Positions 28,507 through 41,976 are shown, counted from the stretch's first letter. The stretch is DNA of 64,000 nt from Pseudomonas sp. A34-9 (GCF_029543085.1 NZ_CP119967.1:5835001-5899000), one strand, 5' to 3'. The notes: generated by a model from the letters alone, not told the origin. Program-made: numbers and translations.

Positions 28507-30903
28507 TCAAACCTCACTTACCGGCACCCACACATTCAGACTGGTGCCCTCCCCCGGCTCACTCTCCAGCGCCAACCGCCCGCCCATGATCAGCACCCGC
28601 TCGCGCATGCCGACCAGGCCAAACGAAGTCGGCCGACCGGCAGCGGCCACAAATCCTACGCCATCATCACTGACCGTCAGGCACAATTCATCGCCCTCCA
28701 GCGCCAACGTCAGCTCCACAGTATGCGCCTGGGCATGCCGCATCACGTTCGTCAGCGCCTCCTGCAAAATCCGAAACAGACCGATTGCCTTGGCATCACT
28801 GAGCGCCGGCAGATTGTCCGGCACCTGCACCAGACACGGAATCTGCGTACGCGCTTCAAATCGCCGCGCCTGCCACTCGATCGCCGACGCAATCCCGGCA
28901 TCGAGAATCGGCGGTCGCAGCGCCGTGGCCACGTCGCGCACCAACTGGAATAACTGAGCGATCAGGCGTTTCATGCTGTTCAGCCGTTCGTTCAGACCGG
29001 GATCCAGTTGCGCGTAGGCCAGTTCGCACATCGATGTTTCCAGCTTCAGCACGGTCAACATCTGCCCCAGTTCATCGTGAACCTCACGGGCAATTCGCGC
29101 CTTCTCTTCTTCACGCACGCTCTCAAGGTGCGCCGACAGTTCGCGCAGTTGCTCGCGCGACGCCGCCAGCTCGAGCTCGATACGCTTGCTCTCGGTGATG
29201 TCCCAGACAATGCCGTCCCAAACGTAAGCGCCATCCTCCAGCTGCCGGGTGATCGCCTTGATCTCGGCCCAGCGCTGCTCGCCCTGACGTGTGAGGATCC
29301 GGCCCTGCCACGACCAGTCGCTGTCAGTGTCCAGCGCCTGATCCTGAGTGCGGTGATAATCGGCCTTGTCATCCGGATGCACCAGGCTACGCAAGCCCAT
29401 GTCCCGATGGGCGATCGCGGCCGGCGCGTAACCGACCAGGCTCTCGCTGCCTTCGCTGATATAGGCGAAGTCGATCTGTCCGGTCACCGGCGCGCGCTCC
29501 AGACGGAACACCAGCCCCGGCACGTTGGCGGCAATGCCCTGCAAGCGCGCCTCGCTTTCCTGCAACGCCGCCAGTGCACGGCGACGTTCGGTCACGTCAG
29601 TGAGGTAAACCACCAAATATTCACTGTCGCGAAAACGCAGAAAACTCAGCGACACATCCGCTGGCAACACACTGCCGTCGGCGCGCACGCAGCTGGTTTC
29701 GAAACTCAGCGGCCCTTCTTCGCTGGCCCGCGCGCGTTTCCACAGGTTGAGCCAGCGATCCATGTGCAGACCGGGTTCAAAGTCGATCAGCGGGCGCTCG
29801 ATCAATCCGCCCGAGGGATACCCGAGCATGTTTTCCGCCGCGCGATTGGCGTAGCGCACATGGCTGTCCCAGTTGACCCAGAGGATGCCGACGGTGCTTT
29901 GGTCGATGGAGAACTGCGTCAACCGCAGCGCTTGTTCGTTGGCCGCGCGCAAGGCGATGTCTTCCCGGGCAGCCAGCAGTCGCTGTTCGAGGCTGTGCTG
30001 TTGGCGGCGCTGCCAAAACACGATCGCGACACAACTGAACAGCATCACCGCGAACAACAGACTGAGGTTCTGCCAGAAACCCGGCGACTCCGAGAGTCGC
30101 GGATATTTCGGTTGCAGCCATTGGTTGTGCAACTGCTCCAGATCCTTGGCCGGGATGGCACGCAGCGCACTTTGAATGATGCCGGCCAACTCTGGCCAAT
30201 CGCGGCGCGAGCCGACTCGCAGCAGTTGCGGCAGGCCGATATCGCCGACCACCACCAGCTCGGCGAACTCAGGCTCTACCGACAGGCGCCCGAGCTGCGC
30301 CTCGTCGACCACGGCGTAGGCGGCCTGCTGACTCAACAGCAACTGCAACGCCTGACGCTCCAGCGGCACGCCTTGCAGATTCAGATGGGGGTAGTTGCCG
30401 CGTAGGTAATCGGCCGTGCTGCTGGGCATGCGTACGGCAACCCGAACCTGACTATCGAACTTCTCCAGGTCGACCACACCACTGGCCTTCTGATCGCTGA
30501 CCACCAGTTGCGGCACGCGCATGTACGGATCGGAGAACTGCCACAGACGCAGGGCACTCGGGGTTTGACTCAGGCCCGGAGCAATATCGATCTCGCCCTC
30601 GCGCACGGCGGCTTCCAATTGTGCGAGATCCTGGAAGTTACGCCAGCTCAGTTCGACATTGAGCACCTTGGCCAGCAACTTCATCAGTTCGACGTTGGCC
30701 CCGGACAGCCGCTGCAAACGCCGGTCGTATTGTGCATAGGGCGCCTGCAACACCAGACCAACGCGCAATTCATTGTGTTGCGCCAGCCATTGCTGCTGGT
30801 CCGCCGACAACTGTGCGAGATGAGACGGCGGCGCAGGCGCCGCCCAGCCCATCAAGGGAACCCACAAACAGCCGATAACCCACAGGCAGCAAAATCGCTT
30901 CAT
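28507..30903 (-). CDS. agtS: Sensor histidine kinase with periplasmic binding domain, agtS-like
   Basis: 798 residues from the ATG at 30903. Signal peptide (1-21), periplasmic SBP_bac_3 (Venus-flytrap) domain about 35-265, one membrane helix at 278-298, two PAS domains (about 330-440 and 455-570), a HisKA_3 dimerisation domain with phospho-acceptor H609 in REVHDELGQ, and a HATPase domain to the end (DGVGF motif). The periplasmic domain probably senses the amino acid directly. agtR follows after 84 bp. Divergent from the DUF3530 gene. Confidence 0.88.
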   Translation of the reverse strand: MKRFCCLWVIGCLWVPLMGWAAPAPPSHLAQLSADQQQWLAQHNELRVGLVLQAPYAQYDRRLQRLSGANVELMKLLAKVLNVELSWRNFQDLAQLEAAVREGEIDIAPGLSQTPSALRLWQFSDPYMRVPQLVVSDQKASGVVDLEKFDSQVRVAVRMPSSTADYLRGNYPHLNLQGVPLERQALQLLLSQQAAYAVVDEAQLGRLSVEPEFAELVVVGDIGLPQLLRVGSRRDWPELAGIIQSALRAIPAKDLEQLHNQWLQPKYPRLSESPGFWQNLSLLFAVMLFSCVAIVFWQRRQQHSLEQRLLAAREDIALRAANEQALRLTQFSIDQSTVGILWVNWDSHVRYANRAAENMLGYPSGGLIERPLIDFEPGLHMDRWLNLWKRARASEEGPLSFETSCVRADGSVLPADVSLSFLRFRDSEYLVVYLTDVTERRRALAALQESEARLQGIAANVPGLVFRLERAPVTGQIDFAYISEGSESLVGYAPAAIAHRDMGLRSLVHPDDKADYHRTQDQALDTDSDWSWQGRILTRQGEQRWAEIKAITRQLEDGAYVWDGIVWDITESKRIELELAASREQLRELSAHLESVREEEKARIAREVHDELGQMLTVLKLETSMCELAYAQLDPGLNERLNSMKRLIAQLFQLVRDVATALRPPILDAGIASAIEWQARRFEARTQIPCLVQVPDNLPALSDAKAIGLFRILQEALTNVMRHAQAHTVELTLALEGDELCLTVSDDGVGFVAAAGRPTSFGLVGMRERVLIMGGRLALESEPGEGTSLNVWVPVSEV

Positions 30904-30976
30904 TGAAGTCTCATACACTGACAAATTCTGACCAACCCATTAGGCTGCCGGGATACTTTCTGGCCTGGAATAACCG

Positions 30977-31966
30977 ATGCCCTCTGTCTACCGCCTGGCA
31001 ATGCCAGCATTGTGCCTGTCGCTGATCCTGCCTTGTGCGTTTTCCGTCGAAGCCGCCGATCCGGCGCCCGCCGCCACGGCGGAAAAACCTGCCGAAGCAA
31101 AACCGGCCGAACGCCAGCCACTGCTTGAGCGTAGTCAGGAAGAGGCCGCCGCACTGGAACGTAAAGTCCCGGCGCAAGAACAACAACAGTTGCAGGCCGG
31201 CAGCGACACCTTCCTCGCCCTGTGGAAACCGGCCAACACCGCCGAGCCCAAAGGCGCGGTGATCATCATCCCCGGCGCCGGCGAAACCGCCGACTGGCCG
31301 CAGGCAATCGGTCCATTGCGGCGCAAACTGCCGGATGCAAAGTGGAGCAGCCTGAGTATCACGCTGCCCGACCTGCAAAGCGACACCATTGCACCGCGCG
31401 TGGTCGAGGCACCCGCTGTGCCGAAAGCCCCGGAGTCTGGCAGCAAGGACTCCACCACCGCGCAGCCGATCGAGCAAGCCGCTGGCAGTGAAGCAGAAGT
31501 CGCGGATCAGGTGGTCGCCGAAACCACTGAAGAGCAATCCAGGGCTGACGCCGAACGCATCTTCGCGCGCATCGACGCGGCGATTGCCTACGCCGAGCAG
31601 CAGAGCGCACGCAGCATTGTCGTGCTTGGGCACGGCACCGGTGCTTATTGGGCTGCGCGTTATCTGAGCGAAAAACAAACGGCGCAGGTGGAAAAATTCG
31701 TCATGGTCGATGCGCAGATGCCAGGCAAGGCCAAGCCGCCACTGGCCGAACTGACGCCAACGCTGAAGCTGCCGACGGCGGATATTTTCTATATGGACAA
31801 GCCGCTGAATCGCAATGCGGCGCTGGAGCGTATGCAGGCGAGCAAGCGCTTGAAGACCTCGGCGTTCAGCCAGGTCGCGCTCAAGGCCCTGCCGGATAAC
31901 AAGGCTGAACAGGAACAGTTGTTCCGCCGGGTGCGTGGCTGGTTGAATCCGCAGAACACGGACTGA
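30977..31966 (+). CDS. DUF3530 family, alpha/beta-hydrolase-like exported protein
   Basis: 329 residues. An N-terminal hydrophobic signal (about 1-28) is followed by a low-complexity Ala/Pro/Glu/Lys linker. The core has the hydrolase-like strands VIIIPGAGETADWP and IVVLGHGTGAYWA. At the nucleophile elbow the usual GxSxG Ser is Thr (GHGTG). A second low-complexity insert is at about 140-175. The function is unknown. It is divergent from agtS. Confidence 0.8.
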   Translation: MPSVYRLAMPALCLSLILPCAFSVEAADPAPAATAEKPAEAKPAERQPLLERSQEEAAALERKVPAQEQQQLQAGSDTFLALWKPANTAEPKGAVIIIPGAGETADWPQAIGPLRRKLPDAKWSSLSITLPDLQSDTIAPRVVEAPAVPKAPESGSKDSTTAQPIEQAAGSEAEVADQVVAETTEEQSRADAERIFARIDAAIAYAEQQSARSIVVLGHGTGAYWAARYLSEKQTAQVEKFVMVDAQMPGKAKPPLAELTPTLKLPTADIFYMDKPLNRNAALERMQASKRLKTSAFSQVALKALPDNKAEQEQLFRRVRGWLNPQNTD

Positions 31967-31978
31967 TAGAAGCAAAAG

Positions 31979-32051
31979 CAAAAGATCGCAGCCTGCGGCA
32001 GCTCCTACAGGGTTCGTATTCCATGTAGGAGCTGCCGCAGGCTGCGATCTT
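31979..32051. repeat. REP pair, family A (outward-facing)
   Basis: AGATCGCAGCCTGCGGCAGC...CTACAG and inverted TGTAGGAGCTGCCGCAGGC...GATC, the arms in opposite order to the 9190 and 27695 pairs. Lies between the convergent DUF3530 and djlA genes. Confidence 0.9.
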
Positions 32052-32067
32052 CTGATCTTGAAAACGC

Positions 32068-32835
32068 CTAACGAAAATCCCGCCGCTCACGAATCAACGT
32101 ATAGGCATTGTGCAGCTCACGGGTTTTTTCGGTGGCTTCACGCACTTGCACTGGCGTCGCCCCCGTACCGGCAATCTTGTCCGGATGATGACGACTGAGC
32201 AGGCGCCGATAGGCGCGCTTGATCTGTGCCGGCTCACTCGACGCCGACACACCCAATAAACGCATCGCTTCCTGATAACTCACTGCGGCACTGACGATCG
32301 GTCGCTTGCCTGGTTCGTAATCGCTGGCCAATGCCTGCACCTGATGCGTCGTCCACCCCAGCCACTTGCCCCATTGAGCCAGCAATTCCCGCTCACTGAC
32401 ACCCGCACGACCATCGGCCCAGACCATCCGCCAACAGGCGCGCAACACGCCTTCGGCGGCATGCGGCTGCGCACTCAGGCGCCGTAGATAACCGCGCAGG
32501 TTGTCGCTGCCGGACTTGCCGCGATTGAACGCGGCAATCGCCCGACGCGTCGCCGGCTCGCTCATTTCCAGCGCACGCATTTCGTTACGCGCCTGCTGGA
32601 TATGCCCGTCAGTGACCCGACCGTCACTCTTGGCCAGGCGCCCGAGCAGTACAAACAACAATTCGTCGTTGCGCAACATCGGCCGCCCGCCGAGTTTTTC
32701 CCGCAAATGCCCAAAGCTTTGCAGGTTCAGGCGCCGATCCAGCGCCTGCCCCAACAATGCCCCAAGCATGGCCCCCGGAATGCTGGCGATCGCAAAACCC
32801 GCTCCGGCTCCAATCAGAGTCCCTGGCCACAGCAT
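32068..32835 (-). CDS. djlA: Membrane-anchored DnaJ-like co-chaperone (DjlA type)
   Basis: 255 residues: a Gly-rich N-terminal membrane segment (IGAGAGFAIASIPGAMLGALLG), a TerB-like helical domain at about 55-170, and a C-terminal J domain with the HPD motif (RHHPDK) that stimulates DnaK. The family acts at the inner membrane in envelope stress. It follows murU by 1 bp and is third in amgK-murU-djlA. Confidence 0.88.
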   Translation of the reverse strand: MLWPGTLIGAGAGFAIASIPGAMLGALLGQALDRRLNLQSFGHLREKLGGRPMLRNDELLFVLLGRLAKSDGRVTDGHIQQARNEMRALEMSEPATRRAIAAFNRGKSGSDNLRGYLRRLSAQPHAAEGVLRACWRMVWADGRAGVSERELLAQWGKWLGWTTHQVQALASDYEPGKRPIVSAAVSYQEAMRLLGVSASSEPAQIKRAYRRLLSRHHPDKIAGTGATPVQVREATEKTRELHNAYTLIRERRDFR

Positions 32836-32836
32836 G

Positions 32837-34524
<1,688 letters not shown>

Positions 34525-34654
34525 TGCAAGGGTCTCCGACGGCGCTAGCCGTCAAGCGGGTCATGCTTTATTATCCAGCATCTTTTTCAGACCATCGAGA
34601 GGCGTGCGGCCCACACCGCGGGCAGATGGCACGCAGGAAGCCCGGACTAATAAG

Positions 34655-37471
34655 ATGGCATTGAAATCCCCCGCGTTTCGTAAAAAATTTCCGTTGTTGG
34701 TAACCGGCAGTCTGCTGGCTATGCAACCTCTGGCCAGTCAATTCGTTGTTGCCGCCGAGCAGTATGACTGCTCCGTCTCGGCTTCGGGTGGTTGGGCCTG
34801 TGCGCCCAAATCAACCGCTGCTGCGTTGCCGCCGCGCCCAGTGCATGACGGCAGTGCCGTCAGCGCTACCGGCGAAGCCGCGACCGAGAACGGTGCGGTT
34901 GCCGACACAGCGCCTAAAACGGCGCTGGTCACCGAAGCCAAGGGCCGCGGTCTGAAATCCCGTAGCGAAGACTTCAGTCACCTCGACTGGGTTCCGCGCG
35001 AGAAGCTCACCGCCGCCCAATTGGCCGAGACCGGGCCTTACTGCTCTGGTGCCTATATCGAACCGATTCGTCCTGGCATGAATGACAAGACGAATAAAAG
35101 CGATGCACCGACCTTTATCGGCGCAAAAGCCTCGCGCTATAACACCGATGATCAAGTCGGTACGCTGGCCGGCGATGTCGTCCTGCGTCAGGGCAGCATG
35201 CAGGTTGAATCCGACGAGGCCAGCCTGTATCAGGCCGAGAGCCGCGCCGAGCTCAACGGCGATGTGCGCATCCGCGACAACGGTGCGCTGATCGTTGGCG
35301 ACCACGCCGACGTGCAACTCGACACCGGTGAAGCCAAGGTCGACAACGCCGAATACGTGATGCACAAATCGCGTATCCGCGGTAACGCGCTCTACGCCAA
35401 GCGCGCAGAAAACGCGATCATTCGCCTGAAGGACGGCACGTACACCACGTGCGAACCGAACAGCAATGCCTGGCAGCTCAAGGGCAACAACATCACCTTG
35501 AACCCGGCCACCGGTTTCGGTACCGCGACCAACGTGACGTTGCGCGTCAAAGACATTCCGATTCTGTACACGCCGTACATCTATTTCCCGATCGACGACC
35601 GTCGCCAGTCGGGTTTCCTGCCGCCGACCATCGGCAGCGGCAGCGATACCGGCTTCATGCTGGTTACGCCGTACTACTTCAACCTGGCGCCGAACTACGA
35701 CGCCACGTTGTACCCGCGCTACATGAGCAAGCGTGGCATGTTGGTGGAAGGCGAATTCCGCTACCTGACCAAGTCGAGCGAAGGTCAGTTTGGTGCCGCG
35801 TATCTGAATGATGACGATACCGAGCGCAGCAAGCAGACCGACTACGAAAAAACCCGCTACATGTACAACTGGCAGCACAAGGGCGGTCTCGACTCCCGCG
35901 TGCTCACCGAAGTCGATTACACCAAGATCAGCGATCCGTATTACTTCCAGGATCTGCAGACTGATCAGATTGGTGTGAAAAGCAGCGACTTCGTCAACCA
36001 GCAGGGCGCGATCACTTACCGTGGCGACAGCTACACCGCACGCCTGAATGCTCAGCAGTACCAGTTGGCGACCGTTTCCAACATCACCCCGTATGGTCGT
36101 CTGCCGCAGATCACCTTCAATGGTCAACTGCCGTACCACCCGGAAGGTCTGAACTTCGATTACGAGACCGAGCTTGTTCGGTTTGATCGTGATCTGAAAA
36201 CCGGCACTTTCACTCAGGAAGACGGCATTACGACTGAGCCGAGACTGGACAACAACGTTCAAGGCTTGGCCCGCGCTAACGGCGACCGTCTGAACCTGAA
36301 GCCTGGTGTCAGTCTGCCAATGAACTGGACCTACGGCTTCCTGAAGCCATCGCTCAAGTATCAGTACACCCAGTACCAACTGGACCTGGACGGTACCGGC
36401 AAGTCGCAGATCGTTGCTCAGCAAAATGCCGCCAATGCGGCAGGTACCGAGTACATCGGTGGCAAGTTCGGTAGCAACCAGAACCGCGGCGTACCTATCG
36501 CGAGCATCGACAGTGGTCTGTATTTCGACCGCAATACGTCCTTCTTCGGCAAGAACTATCGCCAGACACTGGAACCGCGACTGTTCTACCTCTATGTGCC
36601 TGAAGAAAATCAGGAAGACATCCCTGTATTCGACACCAGCGAATACACCTTCAACTACGCCTCGCTGTTCCGCGACAACCGCTTTTCCGGTGCCGACCGT
36701 GTCGGCGACGAGAACAAGCTGTCGCTGGGCGTGACCAGCCGCTGGATCGAAGACGACGGTTTCGAACGTCAACGCATCAGCGTTGGTCAGGCCGTGTATT
36801 TCAAAAATCGTGAAGTACAGCTGCCAGGCATTGATCCAAAAACCCGGGACGATGCGAAATCCAAAGTATCGCCATACGCCCTGGAATACGAATACCGCTG
36901 GAACCGCGACTGGCGCACCACGGCCGACTACAACTGGGATCCGGACAGCCGTAGCCCGCGTTCCGGCAGTGCGATGTTCCACTACCAGCCTGAAGACAAC
37001 CCGAACAAGGTCATCAACGCCGGTTATCGCTATCGCAATGACCAGGTTCGTTATGACCAGAACACCGGTAAATGGACCGTGGGCGGTGGTGACTACGGCA
37101 CTCCTGGTCAGCCTGGCTACGTGAAGGACTACTACAAGATCCAGCAGCATGACTTCTCGGTCATCTGGCCGATCGTTCCGCAGTGGAACGCGATCAGCCG
37201 CTGGCAGTATGACTACAACCGTAACCGTACCCTGGAAGCCTTCGGTGGTTTCGAGTACGACAACTGCTGCTGGAAACTGCGCCTGATCAACCGTTACTGG
37301 GTTTCCTATGACGAGTTCAGCCAGGAAGCTCCGCAAAACGAAAAAGGCGACCATGGCGTCTTCCTCCAAATTGTTCTGAAGGGACTCGGCGGCCTCACCG
37401 GCGCCAAGGTAGAGAGCTTCCTCGACAAAGGCATTCAAGGTTATCGTGAACGTGAAGACCAAGCTTTCTGA
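34655..37471 (+). CDS. lptD: LPS-assembly outer-membrane protein LptD
   Basis: Essential beta-barrel that inserts LPS into the outer leaflet with LptE. The ATG at 34655 gives 938 residues with a signal peptide ending near VVAAEQ (about residue 33). An N-terminal Cys-containing extension (YDC, WAC) precedes the OstA-like beta-jellyroll domain (about 160-300) and the C-terminal barrel. The late Cys pair in NCCW and the early Cys residues are available for the inter-domain disulfides needed for maturation. It overlaps surA by 26 bp. Confidence 0.96.
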   Translation: MALKSPAFRKKFPLLVTGSLLAMQPLASQFVVAAEQYDCSVSASGGWACAPKSTAAALPPRPVHDGSAVSATGEAATENGAVADTAPKTALVTEAKGRGLKSRSEDFSHLDWVPREKLTAAQLAETGPYCSGAYIEPIRPGMNDKTNKSDAPTFIGAKASRYNTDDQVGTLAGDVVLRQGSMQVESDEASLYQAESRAELNGDVRIRDNGALIVGDHADVQLDTGEAKVDNAEYVMHKSRIRGNALYAKRAENAIIRLKDGTYTTCEPNSNAWQLKGNNITLNPATGFGTATNVTLRVKDIPILYTPYIYFPIDDRRQSGFLPPTIGSGSDTGFMLVTPYYFNLAPNYDATLYPRYMSKRGMLVEGEFRYLTKSSEGQFGAAYLNDDDTERSKQTDYEKTRYMYNWQHKGGLDSRVLTEVDYTKISDPYYFQDLQTDQIGVKSSDFVNQQGAITYRGDSYTARLNAQQYQLATVSNITPYGRLPQITFNGQLPYHPEGLNFDYETELVRFDRDLKTGTFTQEDGITTEPRLDNNVQGLARANGDRLNLKPGVSLPMNWTYGFLKPSLKYQYTQYQLDLDGTGKSQIVAQQNAANAAGTEYIGGKFGSNQNRGVPIASIDSGLYFDRNTSFFGKNYRQTLEPRLFYLYVPEENQEDIPVFDTSEYTFNYASLFRDNRFSGADRVGDENKLSLGVTSRWIEDDGFERQRISVGQAVYFKNREVQLPGIDPKTRDDAKSKVSPYALEYEYRWNRDWRTTADYNWDPDSRSPRSGSAMFHYQPEDNPNKVINAGYRYRNDQVRYDQNTGKWTVGGGDYGTPGQPGYVKDYYKIQQHDFSVIWPIVPQWNAISRWQYDYNRNRTLEAFGGFEYDNCCWKLRLINRYWVSYDEFSQEAPQNEKGDHGVFLQIVLKGLGGLTGAKVESFLDKGIQGYREREDQAF

Positions 37472-38768
37472 TTGTCTGCGCCCGCTGATGCTGGGCGCGC
37501 TGTTCCTGGGTACTGCGGCTAACGCCGCAGTTCAATCCATCGACAAAGTGGTAGCGATCGTCGACAACGACGTGGTCATGCAGAGTCAACTGGACCAGCG
37601 CGTCCACGAAGTTCAGCAGACCATCGCCAAGCGTGGCGGCGGCCTGCCGCCTCCCGGCGTACTGGATCAACAGGTGCTCGAACGCCTGATCGTCGAAAAC
37701 CTGCAACTGCAGATCGGCGAACGCTCGGGCATCCGCATCACCGACGAAGAGCTCAACCAGGCAGTCGGCACCATTGCCCAGCGCAACAACATGACGGTTG
37801 AGCAGTTCCGTGCCGCCCTGGCTCACGACGGTCTGAACTATGACGACGCCCGTGATCAGATCAAGCGCGAGATGATCATCAGTCGTGTGCGTCAGCGTCG
37901 TGTGGCAGAACGCATTCAGGTCTCCGAGCAGGAAGTGAAGAACTTCCTCGCCTCCGACCTGGGCAAAATGCAACTGTCCGAAGAACTGCACTTGGCCAAC
38001 ATCCTGATCCCGACGCCGGAAAGCGCCAACTCTGACGCCATTCAGAGCGCTGCCCGTCAGGCCATGGAGGTTTACCAGCAGCTCAAGCAAGGCGCTGACT
38101 TCGGCCAGATGGCCGTTGCCAAGTCCGGCAGCGACAACGCGCTGGAAGGCGGCGACATGGGCTGGCGTAAAGCAGCACAACTGCCACCGCCATTCGACCG
38201 CGAGCTGAGCAGCATGGCCGTCGGCGACATCACTCAACCTGCACGCACACCGGGTGGCTTCATCATCCTCAAGCTGCTGGCAAAACGGGGTGGCGAAGCG
38301 CAGATGCGCGATGAAGTGCATGTACGCCATATTCTGGTCAAGCCGAGCCCGATTCGCGACGAAGCGAAGACCAAGGCGCTGGTTCAATCCTTGTACGAGC
38401 GCATTCTGGCCGGTGAAGATTTCGCCACTCTGGCCAAAAGCTACTCCGAAGATCCGGGTTCCGCGCTCAATGGCGGCGACCTGAACTGGATCGACCCGAA
38501 CGCACTGGTTCCGGAATTCCGCGAAGTGATGGCCAAGACCCCACAAGGTCAGCTGTCCAAGCCGTTCCAGACCCAATACGGCTGGCACGTTCTGGAAGTC
38601 CTTGGCCGTCGCGCCACCGACAGCACCGAACAGGCCCGTGAGCAGCAAGCCATGACCGTACTGCGTAACCGCAAATACGACGAAGAGCTGCAAACCTGGC
38701 TGCGTCAGATCCGTGACGAAGCGTACGTAGAGATCAAACTCCCTGGTGCAGACCAGGCAGCGCAGTGA
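37446..38768 (+). CDS. surA: Periplasmic chaperone/peptidyl-prolyl isomerase SurA
   Basis: Periplasmic chaperone for outer-membrane proteins, including LptD. 440 residues from the GTG at 37446, which has AAGG five bases upstream; a second GTG at 37452 is possible. Signal peptide to about residue 27, N-terminal chaperone domain, then two parvulin domains (about 175-275 and 285-385; LHLANILIP and VHVRHILVK mark their first strands). It overlaps lptD and pdxA, so lptD-surA-pdxA are coupled. Confidence 0.96.
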   Translation: MNVKTKLSDCLRPLMLGALFLGTAANAAVQSIDKVVAIVDNDVVMQSQLDQRVHEVQQTIAKRGGGLPPPGVLDQQVLERLIVENLQLQIGERSGIRITDEELNQAVGTIAQRNNMTVEQFRAALAHDGLNYDDARDQIKREMIISRVRQRRVAERIQVSEQEVKNFLASDLGKMQLSEELHLANILIPTPESANSDAIQSAARQAMEVYQQLKQGADFGQMAVAKSGSDNALEGGDMGWRKAAQLPPPFDRELSSMAVGDITQPARTPGGFIILKLLAKRGGEAQMRDEVHVRHILVKPSPIRDEAKTKALVQSLYERILAGEDFATLAKSYSEDPGSALNGGDLNWIDPNALVPEFREVMAKTPQGQLSKPFQTQYGWHVLEVLGRRATDSTEQAREQQAMTVLRNRKYDEELQTWLRQIRDEAYVEIKLPGADQAAQ

Positions 38769-39754
38769 AACCCCGGCGTTTCGCGCTGACACCCGGCGAA
38801 CCAGCCGGCATCGGTCCCGACCTGTGCCTGCTGCTCGCCTCGCAAGCCCAGCCACATCCCCTGATTGCCATCACCAGCCGCGACCTGCTCAAAGAGCGGG
38901 CCGTGCAGCTGGGGCTGGCTGTCAACTTGCTGGACGTCGGGCCGGATCACTGGCCGGACGCTCCGGCGCCCGCCAACAGCCTGTACGTCTGGGATACGCC
39001 GCTGAGCGCCCCCGTGGTTGCCGGGCAACTGGACAAGGCCAACGCCGCGTTCGTCCTCGAAACCCTGACCCGCGCCGGTAACGGTTGCCTCAACGGCGAC
39101 TTCGCCGCAATGATCACCGCCCCAGTGCACAAGGGTGTGATTAACGAATCGGGGATCGCTTTTTCCGGGCACACGGAATTCCTCGCAGACCTGACTCATA
39201 CCGCCCAAGTGGTGATGATGCTCGCCACGCGTGGTTTGCGCGTGGCGCTGGTCACCACTCACCTGCCCCTGCGCGAGATTGCCGACGCGATCACACCAGA
39301 ACGGCTGGAGCGCGTGACGCGGATTCTGCACAGCGACCTGCAACACAAATTCGGCATCGCCCAGCCACGCATCCTGGTCTGCGGGCTCAACCCGCACGCC
39401 GGTGAAGGCGGACACCTGGGCCATGAAGAAATCGACATCATTGAACCGACATTAGAGCGCCTGCGCGGCGAGGGCATGGACCTTCGTGGCCCGCTGCCTG
39501 CCGACACTCTGTTTACCCCCAAATATCTGGAGCACTGCGACGCAGTGCTGGCGATGTACCACGATCAGGGTTTGCCTGTGCTCAAGTACAAAGGCTTCGG
39601 CGCTGCCGTCAACGTGACCCTGGGTCTGCCGATCATCCGCACGTCGGTCGATCACGGCACGGCCCTGGATCTGGCCGGTAGCGGCAAGATCGACACCGGC
39701 AGCCTGCAAGTCGCCCTGGAAACCGCCTACCAGATGGCCGAGACCCGTTTATGA
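38765..39754 (+). CDS. pdxA: 4-hydroxythreonine-4-phosphate dehydrogenase
   Basis: NAD-dependent, metal-requiring dehydrogenase of pyridoxal phosphate synthesis. 329 residues. It starts with GTG at 38765 inside the surA stop region (4-bp overlap). Conserved segments [42 protein letters not shown] and [12 protein letters not shown] hold the metal-binding histidines. It overlaps rsmA by 4 bp. Confidence 0.96.
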   Translation: MKPRRFALTPGEPAGIGPDLCLLLASQAQPHPLIAITSRDLLKERAVQLGLAVNLLDVGPDHWPDAPAPANSLYVWDTPLSAPVVAGQLDKANAAFVLETLTRAGNGCLNGDFAAMITAPVHKGVINESGIAFSGHTEFLADLTHTAQVVMMLATRGLRVALVTTHLPLREIADAITPERLERVTRILHSDLQHKFGIAQPRILVCGLNPHAGEGGHLGHEEIDIIEPTLERLRGEGMDLRGPLPADTLFTPKYLEHCDAVLAMYHDQGLPVLKYKGFGAAVNVTLGLPIIRTSVDHGTALDLAGSGKIDTGSLQVALETAYQMAETRL

Positions 39755-40569
39755 CCGAGCAATACCAACACAAGGCGCGCAAACGCTTTGGCCAGAACTT
39801 CCTGCACGATGCCGGCGTTATCGACCGCATCCTGCGCTCCATCAGCGCCAAGCCTGCAGACCGCCTGCTGGAAATCGGTCCGGGCCAGGGCGCATTGACC
39901 GCCGGCCTGCTTAACTCCGGCGCGCAACTCGACGTGGTGGAACTGGACAAGGACCTGATCCCGATCCTCAACCAGCAGTTTGCCGGCAAGAGCAACTTCA
40001 ACCTGCATCAGGGCGACGCACTGAAGTTCGACTTCAACACCCTGAATGCCGCGCCGAACAGCCTGCGCGTGGTCGGCAACCTGCCGTACAACATCTCGAC
40101 GCCGCTGATTTTTCACCTGCTGAACAACGCCGGCATCATTCGCGACATGCACTTCATGCTGCAGAAAGAAGTGGTTGAGCGTCTGGCCGCAGGCCCTGGT
40201 GGCGGTGACTGGGGTCGTCTGTCGATCATGGTTCAGTACCACTGCCGTGTAGAGCACCTGTTCAACGTTGGCCCGGGCGCGTTCAACCCGCCGCCGAAAG
40301 TCGACTCGGCGATCGTCCGTCTGGTGCCGCACGCGGTATTGCCGCACCCGGCCAAGGATCATCGTCTGCTGGAGCGCGTCGTCCGCGAAGCGTTCAACCA
40401 GCGTCGCAAGACCTTGCGCAACACCCTCAAGCAATTGCTCAGCAATGCCGAGATCGAAGCCGCCGGCGTCGATGGCAGCTTGCGCCCTGAGCAGCTGGAT
40501 CTGGCGGCGTTTGTGCGCCTCGCCGACCAGCTCGCCGTACAAGTCCCGGCCTCCCCCGCCGCCGACTGA
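39751..40569 (+). CDS. rsmA: 16S rRNA dimethyladenosine transferase
   Basis: KsgA enzyme that dimethylates A1518 and A1519 of 16S rRNA. 272 residues. The SAM-binding [10 protein letters not shown] is at 41-50 and motif [12 protein letters not shown] is conserved. Fourth gene of the lptD operon, starting in the pdxA stop (ATGA). Confidence 0.97.
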   Translation: MTEQYQHKARKRFGQNFLHDAGVIDRILRSISAKPADRLLEIGPGQGALTAGLLNSGAQLDVVELDKDLIPILNQQFAGKSNFNLHQGDALKFDFNTLNAAPNSLRVVGNLPYNISTPLIFHLLNNAGIIRDMHFMLQKEVVERLAAGPGGGDWGRLSIMVQYHCRVEHLFNVGPGAFNPPPKVDSAIVRLVPHAVLPHPAKDHRLLERVVREAFNQRRKTLRNTLKQLLSNAEIEAAGVDGSLRPEQLDLAAFVRLADQLAVQVPASPAAD

Positions 40570-40583
40570 CAAGCGATGAACGC

Positions 40584-40620
40584 TATCGGGCAGGACGCCA
40601 CTCTGGTTTACTGCCCGATA
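40584..40620 (+). other. Hairpin in the rsmA-apaG spacer
   Basis: TATCGGGCAG (40584-40593) and CTGCCCGATA (40611-40620), a perfect 10-bp inverted repeat with a 17-base loop, starting 15 bp after rsmA. No U-run follows, so it is more likely an mRNA processing or partial termination element than a full terminator. Confidence 0.5.
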
Positions 40621-40681
40621 CTTGCCTAGACTGATCTCTCATCAGCTACGCCCCGCGTTCCGCTTCGTTAAGGCCCTTTGC

Positions 40682-41062
40682 ATGTCCGATTCCCGTTACC
40701 AGGTCGATGTCAGCGTCGTTACCCACTATCTGGCAGACCAATCGCAACCCGAGCACGACCGCTTCGCCTTCGCGTACACCATCACCGTGCAGAACAATGG
40801 CGAGCAGCCCGCACGTCTGATGTCGCGACATTGGGTGATCACCGATGGCGACGGCCATGTCGAAGAAGTTCGTGGCGCAGGCGTGGTGGGTCAGCAACCG
40901 TTGATCGACGCTGGCCAGAGTCATACCTACAGCAGCGGCACGGTGATGACCACCAAGGTCGGCACCATGCAGGGCACCTACGAAATGGTCGCCACGGACG
41001 GCAAACATTTCGACGCCATCATCAAACCTTTCCGTCTGGCGGTGCCCGGAGCCTTGCACTGA
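40682..41062 (+). CDS. apaG: ApaG (DUF525) protein
   Basis: 126 residues from the ATG at 40682. All-beta FN3-like fold with the family's GxGVVGxQP ([11 protein letters not shown]) and GxMxGxY (GTMQGTYEM) segments. Its biochemical role is unsettled; it is nearly always next to apaH. Its stop shares one base with the apaH start. Confidence 0.94.
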   Translation: MSDSRYQVDVSVVTHYLADQSQPEHDRFAFAYTITVQNNGEQPARLMSRHWVITDGDGHVEEVRGAGVVGQQPLIDAGQSHTYSSGTVMTTKVGTMQGTYEMVATDGKHFDAIIKPFRLAVPGALH

Positions 41063-41943
41063 TGGCAACGTATGCCGTCGGCGACCTGCAAGGCTGCCTC
41101 GAACCGCTCAAGTGCCTGCTCAAGCAAGTCGCGTTCGACACGAAACTCGATCGGCTATGGCTGGTGGGTGATCTGGTCAACCGAGGCCCGCAATCACTGG
41201 AAACCCTGCGTTTTCTCTATGGCATGCGTGAGTCGCTGGTCTGCGTGCTCGGCAATCACGATCTGCATCTGCTGGCGGCTGCAAAAAACATCGAGCGCCT
41301 GAAGAAAAGCGACACCCTGCGCGAGATTCTCGAAGCGCCGGACTGCGCAGAACTCCTTGAATGGATTCGCCAGCAAAAGCTGATGCATTACGACGAGACA
41401 CGCGATGTCGCCATGGTTCACGCCGGCATTCCACCGCAATGGTCGCTGAGTCGCGCATTGAAGTGCGCCAGCGAAGTCGAAGCCGCCCTGCGTGATGACA
41501 ATCTGTTCCCCGCCTACCTCGACGGCATGTACGGCAACGATCCGGCGAAATGGGACAACGACCTTAAAGGCGTCACTCGCCTGCGGGTCATCACCAACTA
41601 TTTCACGCGCATGCGCTTCTGCACCGCCGAAGGCAAGCTCGACCTCAAGAGCAAGGAAGGCCTCGACACTGCCCCGCCCGGCTATAAACCGTGGTTCCAG
41701 CACCGGGACCGCAAGACTAAAGGCCTGCGGATCATTTTCGGTCACTGGGCGGCACTCGAAGGCAATATCCATGAGCCAGGCATCTCGGCGCTGGACACCG
41801 GTTGTGTCTGGGGCGGCAGCCTGACCCTGATGAACGTCGACAGCGGTGAACGCCTGTCCTGCAAATGCGATGATCACGGCGGCCTCGCCCCGACCGTCGC
41901 ACCACTTATCCCCGAAACTTCGCCAGTCAGCGCACCGCGTTAG
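41062..41943 (+). CDS. apaH: Symmetrical bis(5'-nucleosyl)-tetraphosphatase
   Basis: Metallophosphatase that splits Ap4A into two ADP and can remove Np4 caps from RNA. The ATG at 41062 gives 293 residues. Metal-binding motifs [14 protein letters not shown] and GNHD are in the first 75 residues and FGHWA late. A Ser/Pro-rich tail follows the core. Confidence 0.95.
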   Translation: MATYAVGDLQGCLEPLKCLLKQVAFDTKLDRLWLVGDLVNRGPQSLETLRFLYGMRESLVCVLGNHDLHLLAAAKNIERLKKSDTLREILEAPDCAELLEWIRQQKLMHYDETRDVAMVHAGIPPQWSLSRALKCASEVEAALRDDNLFPAYLDGMYGNDPAKWDNDLKGVTRLRVITNYFTRMRFCTAEGKLDLKSKEGLDTAPPGYKPWFQHRDRKTKGLRIIFGHWAALEGNIHEPGISALDTGCVWGGSLTLMNVDSGERLSCKCDDHGGLAPTVAPLIPETSPVSAPR

Positions 41944-41976
41944 ACTGCGCTTTCAGCCGAGCAACAGGAACCCGCC

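Noticed and set aside
34811..37462. 883-codon open frame antisense to lptD
   Set aside because: Complete overlap with lptD, no recognisable domain, and typical of mirror frames in GC-rich coding DNA.
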